Shown: positions 44,710 through 53,679 of the stretch, piece by piece
How positions within the stretch are numbered: position 1 is the first letter of the stretch
Layout: each line of letters opens with the position of its first letter
Source of the DNA: Rugosimonospora africana
Lineage (GTDB): Bacteria > Actinomycetota > Actinomycetes > Mycobacteriales > Micromonosporaceae
Length of the DNA stretch: 56,273 bases
NCBI RefSeq assembly: GCF_016862975.1
Contig: NZ_BONZ01000103.1
Span: 1 to 56,273 of the forward strand
Direction of reading: 5' to 3'
Program-made: the position numbers and the translations under genes
The notes under the pieces: model-generated
The model's database searches: none
What the model was told of the DNA's origin: nothing
Seen by the model: only the letters and a program-made list of their open reading frames with translations

Positions 44710-45438
44710 CTACCGCTGCTGCGCGCTCTGGTTGTGGTCGGCTTCGCCGTTGTGGCCGTGGTGAGCGTGCCACCAACCAAGCTCGCCGGCTCCCGCTGCC
44801 CGCTCGCCCGCTTCGCTCGGCGTCAGGACTTCGCCGTCGAGCACTACGGCGCTGAACATCGCCAACGGGATCCGCTCGAACCGATGACCGCCCAGCTTCT
44901 GGAACTGCAATTCAGTCACGAGTTTCAGCGATGTCGTGACGAGGATGGTCGGTCTCGTTCGGGCGAGGTCGAGTGTGCCTGCGATGTTCAATACGGTGGT
45001 GGGTCCCAGGGCGTCGGCGCCCGCCACACCCGTGGACCCGCCGACGTCATATCCTTGACCCGCGTAGCCCGCTGCATCCAGGTTGCGCATGACCGCCTTC
45101 ACCAGAGCGCTGCTGGGGGCCGCATGTACCGGAGTGGCGCGGTCCATCAGGAGGCTGACGGCGGCGGCAACAGTCTTGTCCACATCAGTGTCGAGACACT
45201 CGAGCAGCTGGTGCAGCGCCTCATGCGGCTGCGCCGCATGAGCTGCACGGACCACGTGCCACATTGAGCCGTACCAGGGTAACCGGTCGAACATCAGGTC
45301 AGCCGTCGCGTCGATTCTGTCTCCACGCTCGGCGAGTTCGAGCAGTCCCAGAATGACCTGCCTCGTCACCTCCGTTGCCCCCGAGGTGCGATCCTCAATC
45401 GCCGCCGACAGCCGGGGCGTCAACCTCGGAGTGTCCAT
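44710..45438 (-). CDS. IF-2B (eIF2B alpha/beta/delta)-like protein
   Basis: A 242-residue protein that resembles the IF-2B fold shared by eIF2B regulatory subunits, methylthioribose-phosphate isomerase and ribose-1,5-bisphosphate isomerase. Signs are the helical start with TSGATEVTRQVILGLLELAE, then VAGADALGPTTVLNIAGTLD, PTILVTTSLKLV, and FERIPLAMFSAVVLDGEVLT, which parallels the family's C-terminal Asp motif and iTexG-type turn. It is about 60 residues shorter than typical. The start at 45438 is taken because the in-frame extension overlaps nothing useful and lacks family sequence. It follows purM by 206 bases on the same strand. A role in purine or ribose-phosphate metabolism is possible; the call is by pattern only. 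Confidence 0.6.
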   Translation of the reverse strand: MDTPRLTPRLSAAIEDRTSGATEVTRQVILGLLELAERGDRIDATADLMFDRLPWYGSMWHVVRAAHAAQPHEALHQLLECLDTDVDKTVAAAVSLLMDRATPVHAAPSSALVKAVMRNLDAAGYAGQGYDVGGSTGVAGADALGPTTVLNIAGTLDLARTRPTILVTTSLKLVTELQFQKLGGHRFERIPLAMFSAVVLDGEVLTPSEAGERAAGAGELGWWHAHHGHNGEADHNQSAQQR

Positions 45439-45644
45439 GCGTACCGCTATCTTCCGCTGGCGAGGCGAGTCACTCAGCCTCGAGATGAGTTCAACAGACC
45501 CTGGTGGTTCTTCTGACGAGACCAACGTGCGCCCAGACAGTGGCGTCCGTTCGTCACAGACAGGCAAGGATCCGTCCCTGAAGCGGAGCCGGGCCTGGCA
45601 GGCGATGAGTGGCGCGCGTCAGTGGGCGGGCAGCACCGTAGCCG

Positions 45645-46706
45645 TCACGACCGGTAGGTGCTCACAAGCTCGACGCTTGCGTCGTCTCGGCGTTCCACCC
45701 GACCGACCACCCACGCCGGGCACGCCGCCCTGCCGAGGTACTCCAGGGCCGCCGTCTCGGCGCCAGGCGAGACGATGGCTATCATGCCGACACCCATGTT
45801 GAAGGCCCGCTCAAGTTCCGTTCCGGCCACCCCGCCGACGTCTCCGACAAGGCTGAAGATCGTTGGCGGGGTCCACGTACTCCGGTCGATGGTCACCTTG
45901 AGACTGTCGGGCAGGACCCGGGGAAGGTTGCCAGGCAGCCCGCCCCCGGTGATGTGGACGAATGCATGGACCTCGGCGGCCGATATCAGACCAAGGCAGA
46001 TCTTCGTGTAGATGCGGGTCGGCTCCAGCAGCTCAGCGCCGAGAGTCCGACCGAGCTGATCCACGTGCCGGTCGAGTTCCCATCCTGCGAGCTCGAGGAG
46101 GACCTTCCGAACGAGTGAGTACCCGTTTGAATGCAGACCCGTTGAGGCCATGGCGATCAGCACGTCCCCGGCGGCGACGCGATCGCGACCCAGTACGGAA
46201 TCCGCTTCGACGAGACCGGTGGCGGCACCAGCGAGGTCGTAATCGTCCGGAGCCATCACCCCCGGATGCTCTGCGGTCTCTCCACCGATGAGCGTGCAAC
46301 CTGCTTCGACGCAACCCGCCGCGACCCCGGCCACGATTTTCGCGATCTTTTCAGGAACGAGCTTTCCGCAAGCGATGTAGTCAGTCAGATAAAGGGGTTC
46401 GGCGCCACAGACGACGAGGTCATCAGCAACCATTGCCACGAGGTCCTGACCTACAGAGTCGTGCTTGTCCAGCCTCTGAGCGATCGCGAGCTTGGTACCG
46501 ACGCCATCTGTGCTCGTCGCCAGCAACGGCCGGCGCATGGCCTTGAACCGTGACATGTCGAACAGACCGGCAAACCCGCCGAGCGAGGAGACGACCTCAG
46601 GTCTCATGGTGCGTGCGACCGCCGCGGACATCAGGGTGACCGCCTGGTCACCCGCTTCGATATCGACGCCCGCGGCCTTGTACGTCAGGCCGTTGCTGCT
46701 GGTCAT
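45645..46706 (-). CDS. purM: phosphoribosylformylglycinamidine cyclo-ligase (AIR synthetase)
   Basis: A 353-residue PurM catalysing ATP-dependent ring closure of FGAM to AIR in purine synthesis. The family motifs are complete: YKAAGVDIEAGD, LLATSTDGVGTKLAIA, DDLVVCGAEPLYLTDYIA, TLIGGETAEHPGVM, DYDLAGAATGLVE, STGLHSNGYSLVRK, TRIYTKICLGLI and HITGGGLPGNLPRVLP. Length is normal. In actinomycetes the housekeeping purM lies beside purF; here there is no purF and the gene follows, by 42 bases, a small amyloid-motif protein on the same strand. It may therefore be an accessory copy, perhaps buffering nucleotide pools or being the guarded target; that is inference. Confidence 0.96.
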   Translation of the reverse strand: MTSSNGLTYKAAGVDIEAGDQAVTLMSAAVARTMRPEVVSSLGGFAGLFDMSRFKAMRRPLLATSTDGVGTKLAIAQRLDKHDSVGQDLVAMVADDLVVCGAEPLYLTDYIACGKLVPEKIAKIVAGVAAGCVEAGCTLIGGETAEHPGVMAPDDYDLAGAATGLVEADSVLGRDRVAAGDVLIAMASTGLHSNGYSLVRKVLLELAGWELDRHVDQLGRTLGAELLEPTRIYTKICLGLISAAEVHAFVHITGGGLPGNLPRVLPDSLKVTIDRSTWTPPTIFSLVGDVGGVAGTELERAFNMGVGMIAIVSPGAETAALEYLGRAACPAWVVGRVERRDDASVELVSTYRS

Positions 46707-46748
46707 AGTCGCGTCCTTCGATGGTGCGAGGAAGAGTAGGTACAGGTA

Positions 46749-47168
46749 TCAGCGCTGCGGCTGGCCTGGGTCGGTCCGCCCGAGTTCAAGATCGCCGTTC
46801 ACGTTGAGCGTGCCGGCTTGAAGCGCCCCCCCGAACACGATCCCACTGATCTGATTCTGGGTCGCACTTGCCTGATTCTGGATAACGCGTGAGGCCAGCT
46901 CACGGTTCGCCGACGGCCACAGCTCGTGAACCTGCTTCAAGAAGTCAGCGTCCGAATCGGCAACGACCTGCAACGCCTCGGCGAGCCGTTGGACGCGGTC
47001 GGCATCGTGGGGAGCGGCCTGGGCAGATTCCAGGGCGCCTTCGACAACACGCGCACCCCTCGCTCGACCGTGCACAAGCCGCACGAGCGCGGACCACGCC
47101 GCACCAGCACCTTCCGTCCCGAGACGAGTCGCGAGAGCTGTGGCCAGTGCCAGAAATACTGGGTCCAC
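46749..47168 (-). CDS. putative membrane-active effector with C-terminal amyloid (BASS-type) motif
   Basis: A 139-residue protein. GTG 47168 is preceded five bases upstream by GAGGGAGG, the best ribosome site nearby; an ATG 10 codons upstream is the alternative. Residues 1-95 are predicted helical, with a hydrophobic start (DPVFLALATALATRLG) and a short amphipathic helical domain (AWSALVRLVHG, RVQRLAEALQVVADSDADF). Residues 105-121 hold NQISGIVFGGALQAGTL, with spacing identical to the NB-ARC protein's motif. Small helical domains joined to such motifs are the cell-death effectors of bacterial amyloid pathways. Here the sensor would template the effector into a membrane-damaging form. Family is recognised by pattern; activity is inference. 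Lies 42 bases upstream of purM. Confidence 0.78.
   Translation of the reverse strand: MDPVFLALATALATRLGTEGAGAAWSALVRLVHGRARGARVVEGALESAQAAPHDADRVQRLAEALQVVADSDADFLKQVHELWPSANRELASRVIQNQASATQNQISGIVFGGALQAGTLNVNGDLELGRTDPGQPQR
46797..46856 (-). other. amyloid signalling motif of the small effector protein
   Basis: Encodes residues 105-124, beginning N-Q-I-S-G-I-V-F-G. Positions N, I, G, I, V, G, Q, G, T and L match the motif at the N-terminus of the NB-ARC protein with equal spacing. Confidence 0.75.
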
Positions 47169-47787
47169 AACGGCCTCCCTCTGGAGCGTCAAGGTCATTT
47201 CCGTGAGCGAAAATGCGCTATGCGCGAAACCCGTGCTGCAGGCAGCTTGAGCCAGGCGAGCATAACCCAGGGCCGTCGACCGTTCCACGGGCGACACAGG
47301 AATGATTGATGCCCCTTGGTGAACGGCGGCGATGGTGTCCACGACCACGGTGAACCAGGGCGGTGACACGGTCCCCTTACGGCGTTTTCAAATATCGGTG
47401 AGTCAGGTGGGATCCGTTGCCGGAGCAGGTGGTGACGCTGGCGCGGCATGTGGATGCGTCACTGTTCGCCTACAACCGGTCTCCACGCCTGCTCAAGGAC
47501 ACGCTGACCGCTGGGCGGAGAACTCGTCGGCGGCGGTGTCATGGCTCGGCTTCGACCTGATCGACGCGTTGAACGGGGTGGAGGGTGTCCGCGGCGGTGG
47601 GGCGGGTGTTGGTCGCTGATCCGATCGGTGCGGTGGCGGCCTCCGGTTTTGACGCCGGGCGCGTGCTGGCACGCTGTCTGTCGTCGTTTGGAATTCGCGC
47701 GCTCGGCAGGGCAACGAAGACCGGACGACCGCTGCTTGTAGCTTCGCTGCGTGGCGCCGCATTCGCCTCCGACGGCATCATTGACAT
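47169..47787. other. 619-bp divergent intergenic region
   Basis: Between the leftward effector and the rightward CoiA-like gene. A plus-strand stretch around 47415-47590 has some coding-like composition in two frames (VTLARHVDASLFAYNRSP, then WAENSSAAVSWLGFDLIDAL) and could be a decayed gene, but no family is recognised. Both promoters should lie here; none is clear. Confidence 0.4.
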
Positions 47788-49038
47788 ATGCCGCTGGTTG
47801 CCGAGGGCCTGGGTGGGCTTATCGATGCGACTCTTCCTGATCTTGGACTCGGTGCCTCATGGCAGGACATCTACCGGATGCGACCGCGGGTGCCGTTGGT
47901 CTGTCAAGCTTGCAGGGGGTCGCTGCACGCCAAGGTTTCCCCACGCGGGTTGCGCTTCTTCGCCCATGACGCGGCGCGCCGGGACTGTCCTCTGGCCGGG
48001 GAGTCGATCGAGCATCGACTGCTCAAGTCCGCCATCGCCGCTGCGGTTCGGATGGCCGGCTGGCACGCGGCGTTGGAAGTCACCGCACCGGATCGCCGTT
48101 GGCGCGCCGACGTTTTGGCGACCTCACCTGACGGTGCTCGGCGGGTGGCGTGGGAAGCGCAACTGGCTCGTCAGCATGACGACGACACCATGGCCCGGAC
48201 CGCCGGCTATGCGGCTGACGGCGTTGAGGTCGTCTGGGTGTTCGAACGGCCCGCCACGCGCGAGGTTCCGGCGATCACTGTGGATGTCAGCGACGACGGC
48301 ATCACGGTTGCCGAGCCTCTCGCCCGTCTGATAACCAGCCGCTGCGAGAGTGGGAGCAAGTGCGTGCGCTATCGCGACCTGCCTCATCCACCGCAGTGCG
48401 TCGGTCACGGCCGGTGGGGGCCAGCCACACTCGTGTTGGATCAGTTTGTCGCACTGGTCTGTCGGGACGAGATCCGGTGGAGCGTTCTGCCGCCACCCGA
48501 AGCCATTCGGCCAGGTTACTTCGAACCTGTCGAGGAGATTGCCTGGACCAGCCCCGTATACGTGCGCCGGGCCGAGGCGATTCGTGAAGTCCAACGCGTC
48601 ACCGACGCCAGCGTTGCGGACGAGCGCCATCAGCGTAGACGGCGTCACGAGGCTGAGCTACGCCGGCGGCAGCAGGAAGCTGATCGGCATGAGGCGAATC
48701 GTGCGGCGCTGCGGGAACGTCAGCATCGATTGACTTCGATCGTTGTCCAGCAGGTCACCGCAGGGACCGGGCAGGCGCCGTGGACGTTGCCAAGCGACTT
48801 CGAGCACGCCACGGGGGTATCCGTCATCGTCAACGGCGGACCTGTCGCCGTGATATGTCCGATCGCGTCCAGGATCGACGGCGAGATCGCAGACCGGCTC
48901 CTGGGCGTCACCGTGTATGTCGCGTCCGAGCGCGAGCGACGGGCGATCGCCGGCGAGTGTCACCCCGGCCAGCGAATCGTCGTCATCTCACAAGACCATC
49001 AAGCCACCCCGCCAAGGCCGGCCGACGGGATCCCCTGA
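47788..49038 (+). CDS. CoiA-like competence-family nuclease
   Basis: A 416-residue protein. The CoiA-type pattern is clear: zinc-ribbon-like LVCQACRGSLHAKVSPRGLR and FFAHDAARRDCPLAGES, EHRLLKSAIAAAVRMAGWHA, RWRADVLATSPDGARRVAWE and AWEAQLARQHDDD, giving the PD-(D/E)XK-like Glu, Asp and E-x-Q residues. The second half has a long Arg/Glu-rich coiled coil (RQRRRRHEAELRRRQQEAD) and a small C-terminal domain. CoiA proteins are nucleases linked to competence and DNA processing; in actinomycetes the role is unclear and several sit in accessory regions. No neighbouring competence genes occur here. Confidence 0.86.
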   Translation: MPLVAEGLGGLIDATLPDLGLGASWQDIYRMRPRVPLVCQACRGSLHAKVSPRGLRFFAHDAARRDCPLAGESIEHRLLKSAIAAAVRMAGWHAALEVTAPDRRWRADVLATSPDGARRVAWEAQLARQHDDDTMARTAGYAADGVEVVWVFERPATREVPAITVDVSDDGITVAEPLARLITSRCESGSKCVRYRDLPHPPQCVGHGRWGPATLVLDQFVALVCRDEIRWSVLPPPEAIRPGYFEPVEEIAWTSPVYVRRAEAIREVQRVTDASVADERHQRRRRHEAELRRRQQEADRHEANRAALRERQHRLTSIVVQQVTAGTGQAPWTLPSDFEHATGVSVIVNGGPVAVICPIASRIDGEIADRLLGVTVYVASERERRAIAGECHPGQRIVVISQDHQATPPRPADGIP

Positions 49039-49516
49039 AATCTCGCACGGTGGCTCACCTACGGGCGCCAACCGACGCGCTTGATCTCGCGCAGGCGGCG
49101 GGTGGTGCGCCTGCCGACGCGGACGTCAACGCCATCTACGCGAATCGACCGTGATGAGAGCCGAGGCTCGCGGTCGCCTACCCGTCCGGGTGGCTCCGTC
49201 GTGCGGGCTGTGTCAGGTTCCGACGTCGCCGCGCATGAGGAGTTCGTGACGACTCCGGTGCCGTCGCGCTTGGGGACGGTTTCCCGGGTTTCGTAGGTAT
49301 CGACGAGATGGTTTCCCGGGTCGGAACAGGTCGCGGTCGTCGGTGGCGGTGTGGGTCGCGGCCACGGTGAGGGTCGCCGGTCTGGGACCGGGCGGCGGCC
49401 GCGGTGGGCGCCGGATGACTTGTCCAGTGGCGTGATCACTTCGGCAGGGGCCGACAACGGGATGAAAACTGATAGTCGTCAATCAGCTACGCAGGGTAGA
49501 TTATAGATAGATATGA
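49039..49516. other. 478-bp intergenic region with a short direct repeat
   Basis: No supported gene. It contains two copies of GGTTTCCCGGGT (49278-49289 and 49310-49321, 32 bases apart), each with a palindromic core, and an AT-rich tract at 49469-49516 immediately before the beta-family gene that probably holds its promoter. Confidence 0.5.
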
Positions 49517-49549
49517 TTGGCCCATGATCGAACCAATGGGAATGACTTC

Positions 49550-50572
49550 GTGGTCACGTACATGCCGATACTCAAGGGCAAGGCGGGCGAGCTCGACGCG
49601 ATCGCGCACCTGTCCGGTGCTCTGGTGTGGCACCTACTGCCGATCTTCGAGGTAGTCCCGACCGCCCAAGGCCCAACCAAGGATGCCTACCGATTCTGCG
49701 AGAAGGCACGCAACTCGTTGCCCGCCGATCTGACGATTGCAGTTGACGTGCGCCATCTCCCCGACATCACCGAGGGCCTACGTCGACCGATGTGCGACAT
49801 CGCCGAGGACCTCGGCGCCTGGGGAATCCCGATGCTGCCGGTCGTACATCTTTACGACAGCTCCACACGGCTTGCTGACGTCCGATACGCGGCCGACCTT
49901 CACGGGGGCCATGCGATTGTCCGGCTGGGCAGCGACACCCGCGATCCAGACGACGCGGAAGCCGAGGAGGCACTGGATCGTCTTCGTAGTGAAGGCGGCC
50001 TGATGATCGAGCAGTGTCATCTGGTCCTGGATATGTTCGAGGTCCGCTCCGAACGGGATCTGACCAGGGTCGAACCCGTCGTCCGCAAATGCGTGTCGTG
50101 GGCTCAGCGCTACCCGTGGAGTTCGGTCACTGTCGCCGTCGGCGCCATGCCGCAGGGCATCTCGCACATCCCGGTCAACACACCCACACCTATACCGCGT
50201 TGGGACCTTCAGCTGTGGCAGCGCGTGGCGGACCTCGGCGTTCAGTACGCGGACTACGGCATCGCCCATTACGGATTGACCACGGCGAGTTGGCGGCCGA
50301 TGCCCAGCCTGCGATACACCGATGACGAGGTGTGGTGGATCTACCGTTGGCCGCAGGACCCGATCGGCAGACCCGCGATGTATGACCTCTGCAAGGCACT
50401 CGTGGCGTCCGACCACTGGGCCGCTGCGGGGAGAGGCTTTTCCTGGGGAGATCACCAGATCGCTGCGCGCGCGGAGGGCGTCGGCGGGCCTGGCAACGCC
50501 GCGAACTGGCGTGCCTGGGCCACCTCGCACCATCTCGCCAAGGTAGTAGATCAACTAACCGGAGCTGGTTAG
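49550..50572 (+). CDS. T4 beta-family protein
   Basis: About 340 residues. The opening TYMPILKGKAGELDAIAHLS, then LPIFEVVP, DLTIAVDVRHLPD and IPMLPVVHLY, match the beta-protein family, named after a phage T4 factor that counteracts the Gop killer protein and is widespread in bacterial accessory regions. The later part (TPTPIPRWDLQLWQRVA, DYGIAHYG, RPAMYDLCKALVAS) continues the family barrel-like layout. I use GTG 49550 because GGGA lies eight bases upstream; TTG 49517 is the in-frame alternative without a ribosome site. The AT-rich stretch at 49469-49516 probably contains the promoter. Function is not established. Confidence 0.82.
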   Translation: MVTYMPILKGKAGELDAIAHLSGALVWHLLPIFEVVPTAQGPTKDAYRFCEKARNSLPADLTIAVDVRHLPDITEGLRRPMCDIAEDLGAWGIPMLPVVHLYDSSTRLADVRYAADLHGGHAIVRLGSDTRDPDDAEAEEALDRLRSEGGLMIEQCHLVLDMFEVRSERDLTRVEPVVRKCVSWAQRYPWSSVTVAVGAMPQGISHIPVNTPTPIPRWDLQLWQRVADLGVQYADYGIAHYGLTTASWRPMPSLRYTDDEVWWIYRWPQDPIGRPAMYDLCKALVASDHWAAAGRGFSWGDHQIAARAEGVGGPGNAANWRAWATSHHLAKVVDQLTGAG

Positions 50573-50866
50573 GTCAACGGCGGTTTCAAGTCCTGACGTC
50601 GCAGCATCGACGCGCCTCCTGGCTGGTCCGCAAATGGGGTCAGGGTAATGACGACCGTCGCCGACCTCGCGGAATCCTGCTGCCCGCTCTCCTCGATCCG
50701 CGGAACATCCAACGGGCTGAGCGCGGGGCTGGTGCGTAGTCCGGGAGGTGGACGCAGGATGCGGGGCGCTTCGCCGTCCGCCGCCGCCCAGGTCGGACAT
50801 CTCCCGGCAGCGTTCGCGTAGGTCGCTGGCCATCGCCTGGGGCCGCACGGAGCGGGTCCGCCTGGC

Positions 50867-51994
50867 TCAGCGGCTGTCCCGGGTGATGTCGATGGCGATC
50901 GTCTCTATGGTGGTGCCGCCGATGCTGAAGGTGGCCTTGTCTGCGCTGGTTGCGGGGTGCAGGAGTGCGGCATACGTGGCGCCGAGGCGCTGAGTGTATG
51001 CAAGTAGTTGGTACAGCTCGCGTGTCTCGGGTCGGCGCCGCCAGCGGCGATACTTGGCGTCATACACGGCGGACGGGCGCCCTTGCGACTCCACGACGAA
51101 GTCGGCACGTCCTTCCCAGCTCGGATCGTTGTCGGTGAGGGGGATCCGGTGCTGCGCGTGCAGCAGATCATCCGCGTCGATGCGGGCGCCGAGCCAGTTC
51201 TCGACATAGGTCTCCCAGATCCTGGTCATGTTGAAAAGCACGGCTACTCCGGCTATGCCGGCGCCGGTGGGGAGGCTGGTGCGTGCGTCGAGGATGAGCA
51301 GGGCGAGGTCGTGGATGTTCCGGTACCGGGTGGGCACTTGCGGGATTGGCGCTGGGGGACTGGCCGCCGGCGTGATCTGGCGCAGCGACGGCCAGAGTGC
51401 CTGTAGCCGCATGGACAGGTCCTTGTCCTGGTAGGGCAGCTTAGTGAGTTTGCGGTGCGCGGCGGCGACGAGTCGGTTGACCGGGATGTCGGTGGTGAGG
51501 CGGCGGGCGGTGGTGACCAGCCGGTCGGGGCGGGCGGCGTGGATGTCCAGGTGCGCGGTGGCGACGGGTATGCCGGCGTACGGGGGCCGGGCGAACGTCT
51601 GTTGCCGGTACCCCTTTTCCAGTCCTTGCCCTATGACGCGTTCCGCCTCCCGGATGAACGCGAGCGCGATGAGGTCCATGAGGCCGGTGCCGCCGGTGGC
51701 CGCGGTGGCCGGTTCGCGTAACAGCGTCGCCTTCCGTCCGAGGCCGAGTAGGCGGGCCAGGTCGGGAAAGGCGAACCGGCTGGCGATGTCGATTGTCCGG
51801 CCGGAGCGGAGCCTGAACCGGCCGGCATACGGCCCGGGTGTGACATCCCAGGCATCCCCGTTGACGCTGAGGCGTTCGATGACCCGCGGCTGGCCGCGTC
51901 CCGTGGTACCGCCCTTGGTCAATGCGGTGAGCTCGGTGGCCTCGTCGCGGGTGAGGTCGACGGTGGTCGGCTGGTACTCGGTGAGTTGGATCAT
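50867..51994 (-). CDS. mcrC: McrC-family protein (type IV restriction nuclease subunit)
   Basis: A 375-residue McrC. The N-terminal domain (ITEYQPTTVDLTRDEATEL-like opening and GRFRLRSGRTIDIASRFAF) precedes the McrBC-family core (LALLILDARTSLPTGAGIAG, LFNMTRIWETYVENWL) and the PD-(D/E)XK site RADFVVESQGRP...VYDAKYR, with Asp and D-A-K in place. McrC supplies the nuclease that McrB drives on methylated DNA. ATG 51994 lies one base after the McrB stop. It is convergent with the beta-family gene across a 294-base gap. Confidence 0.94.
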   Translation of the reverse strand: MIQLTEYQPTTVDLTRDEATELTALTKGGTTGRGQPRVIERLSVNGDAWDVTPGPYAGRFRLRSGRTIDIASRFAFPDLARLLGLGRKATLLREPATAATGGTGLMDLIALAFIREAERVIGQGLEKGYRQQTFARPPYAGIPVATAHLDIHAARPDRLVTTARRLTTDIPVNRLVAAAHRKLTKLPYQDKDLSMRLQALWPSLRQITPAASPPAPIPQVPTRYRNIHDLALLILDARTSLPTGAGIAGVAVLFNMTRIWETYVENWLGARIDADDLLHAQHRIPLTDNDPSWEGRADFVVESQGRPSAVYDAKYRRWRRRPETRELYQLLAYTQRLGATYAALLHPATSADKATFSIGGTTIETIAIDITRDSR

Positions 51995-51995
51995 G

Positions 51996-53531
51996 CTACG
52001 CGCGTTCGGCGATCAAGGCCCGCACGTCGGTGTCAAGCTGAATCAGGTCGGCGGGGCGTTCGAACCAGTATTCAGCCAGGTACGGGTGCAGCTGGTACTC
52101 CCAGATCCGTTCGGCGGTGCCGGCGTCGAGGCTGTCGATCATCCAGTACGAGTGACCTGGGCTGACTGGGGCGTCGTGGCCGATGCGGTCACGGATGAGT
52201 CGGAACACGGCCAGGGCCAGGTCGGCGTTGACCGGTGGGTGTTCCCTGGCCCAACCGCCCAGGACATCCTCGTTGGGTAGGAGTGGGAACGCGTGGAAAC
52301 GTCGACGCAGGGCGAAGTCCAGGAGGGCCAGGCTGCGATCGGCGGTGTTCATGGTGCCGAGCACGATCACGTTGCGGGGTACCGAGAACCGCCGTTGAGA
52401 GTAGGGCAACGTGGCCTCAACGTCGCCGCGGTACTCCAGCAGGAACAGCAGTTCGCCGAAGACAGCGGCCAGGTCGGCGCGGTTCATCTCGTCGATGACC
52501 AGGACGAAGGTCTCCTGAGGTGAGTGTCGCGCGCGGTCGCAGAGTAGCGAGAACACCCCCGGGCGGACGGCGTAATGCAGGTTTCCGCCAGTTCCGCTCT
52601 GCGGTCGCAGACCTTCGACGAAGTCCTCGTAGGAGTAGGCCGGGTGGAACTGGGTGAGCTCGATGTGCGCCGGCGAGGTGGCCAGGTGGCGGGCGAGTAG
52701 TCGGGCGACGTGGGTTTTGCCGGTGCCTGGCGGGCCGTGGAAGACAGCCTGCCGCATGCCTCGGTTCAGCGCCTCTGCCCATCCATCGATCTGCTCCACG
52801 GGCAGGTAGCAGGCTGATGCCACCGCCTCCGCCGTCAACCGTCCGTCGGCAGCGAGGCCAGCCATGGGCTCGGAGGTCTCCAGGTACTCCCGTTCCCCCA
52901 TTGACTCGGAGATCGGTACCCTTTTACTGATCACGGGGATCTGCCGCATGATCTCGGTCAGGATCGCGTCGGCTTCCTGCGGCGCGACACCGTACTCGCG
53001 GCGCCACCCCTGCAGGGCGGCGCAGAACCGCTCGTAGCTGTCCCGGCCGTCCGCCCTGAACCGTTCGCCAACCTCGGCGCCCAGTCCCGTCATCGTGGCG
53101 TTGATGCAGACGCCGAACCGCTCGGGATCACGGAGATACAGGAGGTAGCTTGGCAGCGACGACCCGGCGCCCGGCAGGATCGACCGATCCGCGTACATAC
53201 GGCCGAGCAGAGCGAGCGCGTCGTCGATCGGCCCGTGCCACAGGTCATTCACCACGTCGTTGAACCGCCCGACGTCCTGCGAGAGTTTCACCATGATCGC
53301 GCCGGCAAACCCCGGGGAGAACCGGTCGAAGCGCACGCGGTTCGACTTCCCGTGCCGGTTGAACAGCCGACCCAGTTCCACGATGTCGTGGTCGTCCATG
53401 CGACCGACTCGATCGTCGAGAAGCTTCCGGGCGTCCGCCTCGGCCTCGGCCCGACTGGACACGAAGGCGCTCCCGAAGTGCTCGCGTAGTTCTGCGACGA
53501 TTTTGTGCGTGTCCCATGACTTCTCAGGCAT
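51996..53531 (-). CDS. mcrB: McrB-family AAA+ GTPase (type IV restriction)
   Basis: A 511-residue AAA+ protein. The first ~260 residues are a family-specific N-terminal region, likely for DNA binding. The AAA core has GPPGTGKTHVARLLARHL (Walker A), TFVLVIDEMNRADLAAVFGE (Walker B with the McrB-type E-M-N-R), and VIVLGTMNTADRSLALLDFA with the diagnostic McrB MNTADRS motif. McrB hydrolyses GTP to translocate DNA and, with McrC, cuts DNA carrying modified cytosine. It starts at ATG 53531 and is the upstream gene of the mcrB-mcrC pair. The base modified by the methyltransferase in this window could itself be an McrBC target, which is worth noting. Confidence 0.95.
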   Translation of the reverse strand: MPEKSWDTHKIVAELREHFGSAFVSSRAEAEADARKLLDDRVGRMDDHDIVELGRLFNRHGKSNRVRFDRFSPGFAGAIMVKLSQDVGRFNDVVNDLWHGPIDDALALLGRMYADRSILPGAGSSLPSYLLYLRDPERFGVCINATMTGLGAEVGERFRADGRDSYERFCAALQGWRREYGVAPQEADAILTEIMRQIPVISKRVPISESMGEREYLETSEPMAGLAADGRLTAEAVASACYLPVEQIDGWAEALNRGMRQAVFHGPPGTGKTHVARLLARHLATSPAHIELTQFHPAYSYEDFVEGLRPQSGTGGNLHYAVRPGVFSLLCDRARHSPQETFVLVIDEMNRADLAAVFGELLFLLEYRGDVEATLPYSQRRFSVPRNVIVLGTMNTADRSLALLDFALRRRFHAFPLLPNEDVLGGWAREHPPVNADLALAVFRLIRDRIGHDAPVSPGHSYWMIDSLDAGTAERIWEYQLHPYLAEYWFERPADLIQLDTDVRALIAERA

Positions 53532-53679
53532 CAGGTTCCTTAGGTCGGATCATGTGGCCGGACGTCCAGGCATTGTGTTCCATTCGAGGCTCGCGGCGAC
53601 GTCAGCACCGGTTGATGCCGCCAGCGGCTTCGGATGCAGGTGATCGATATCCTCCTGGCTGGACCGCGGGGACCTTACG

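Noticed and set aside
47585-48331. Overlapping frame before and inside the CoiA-like gene
   Set aside because: Antiphase shadow; the frame from 47788 has the CoiA motifs.
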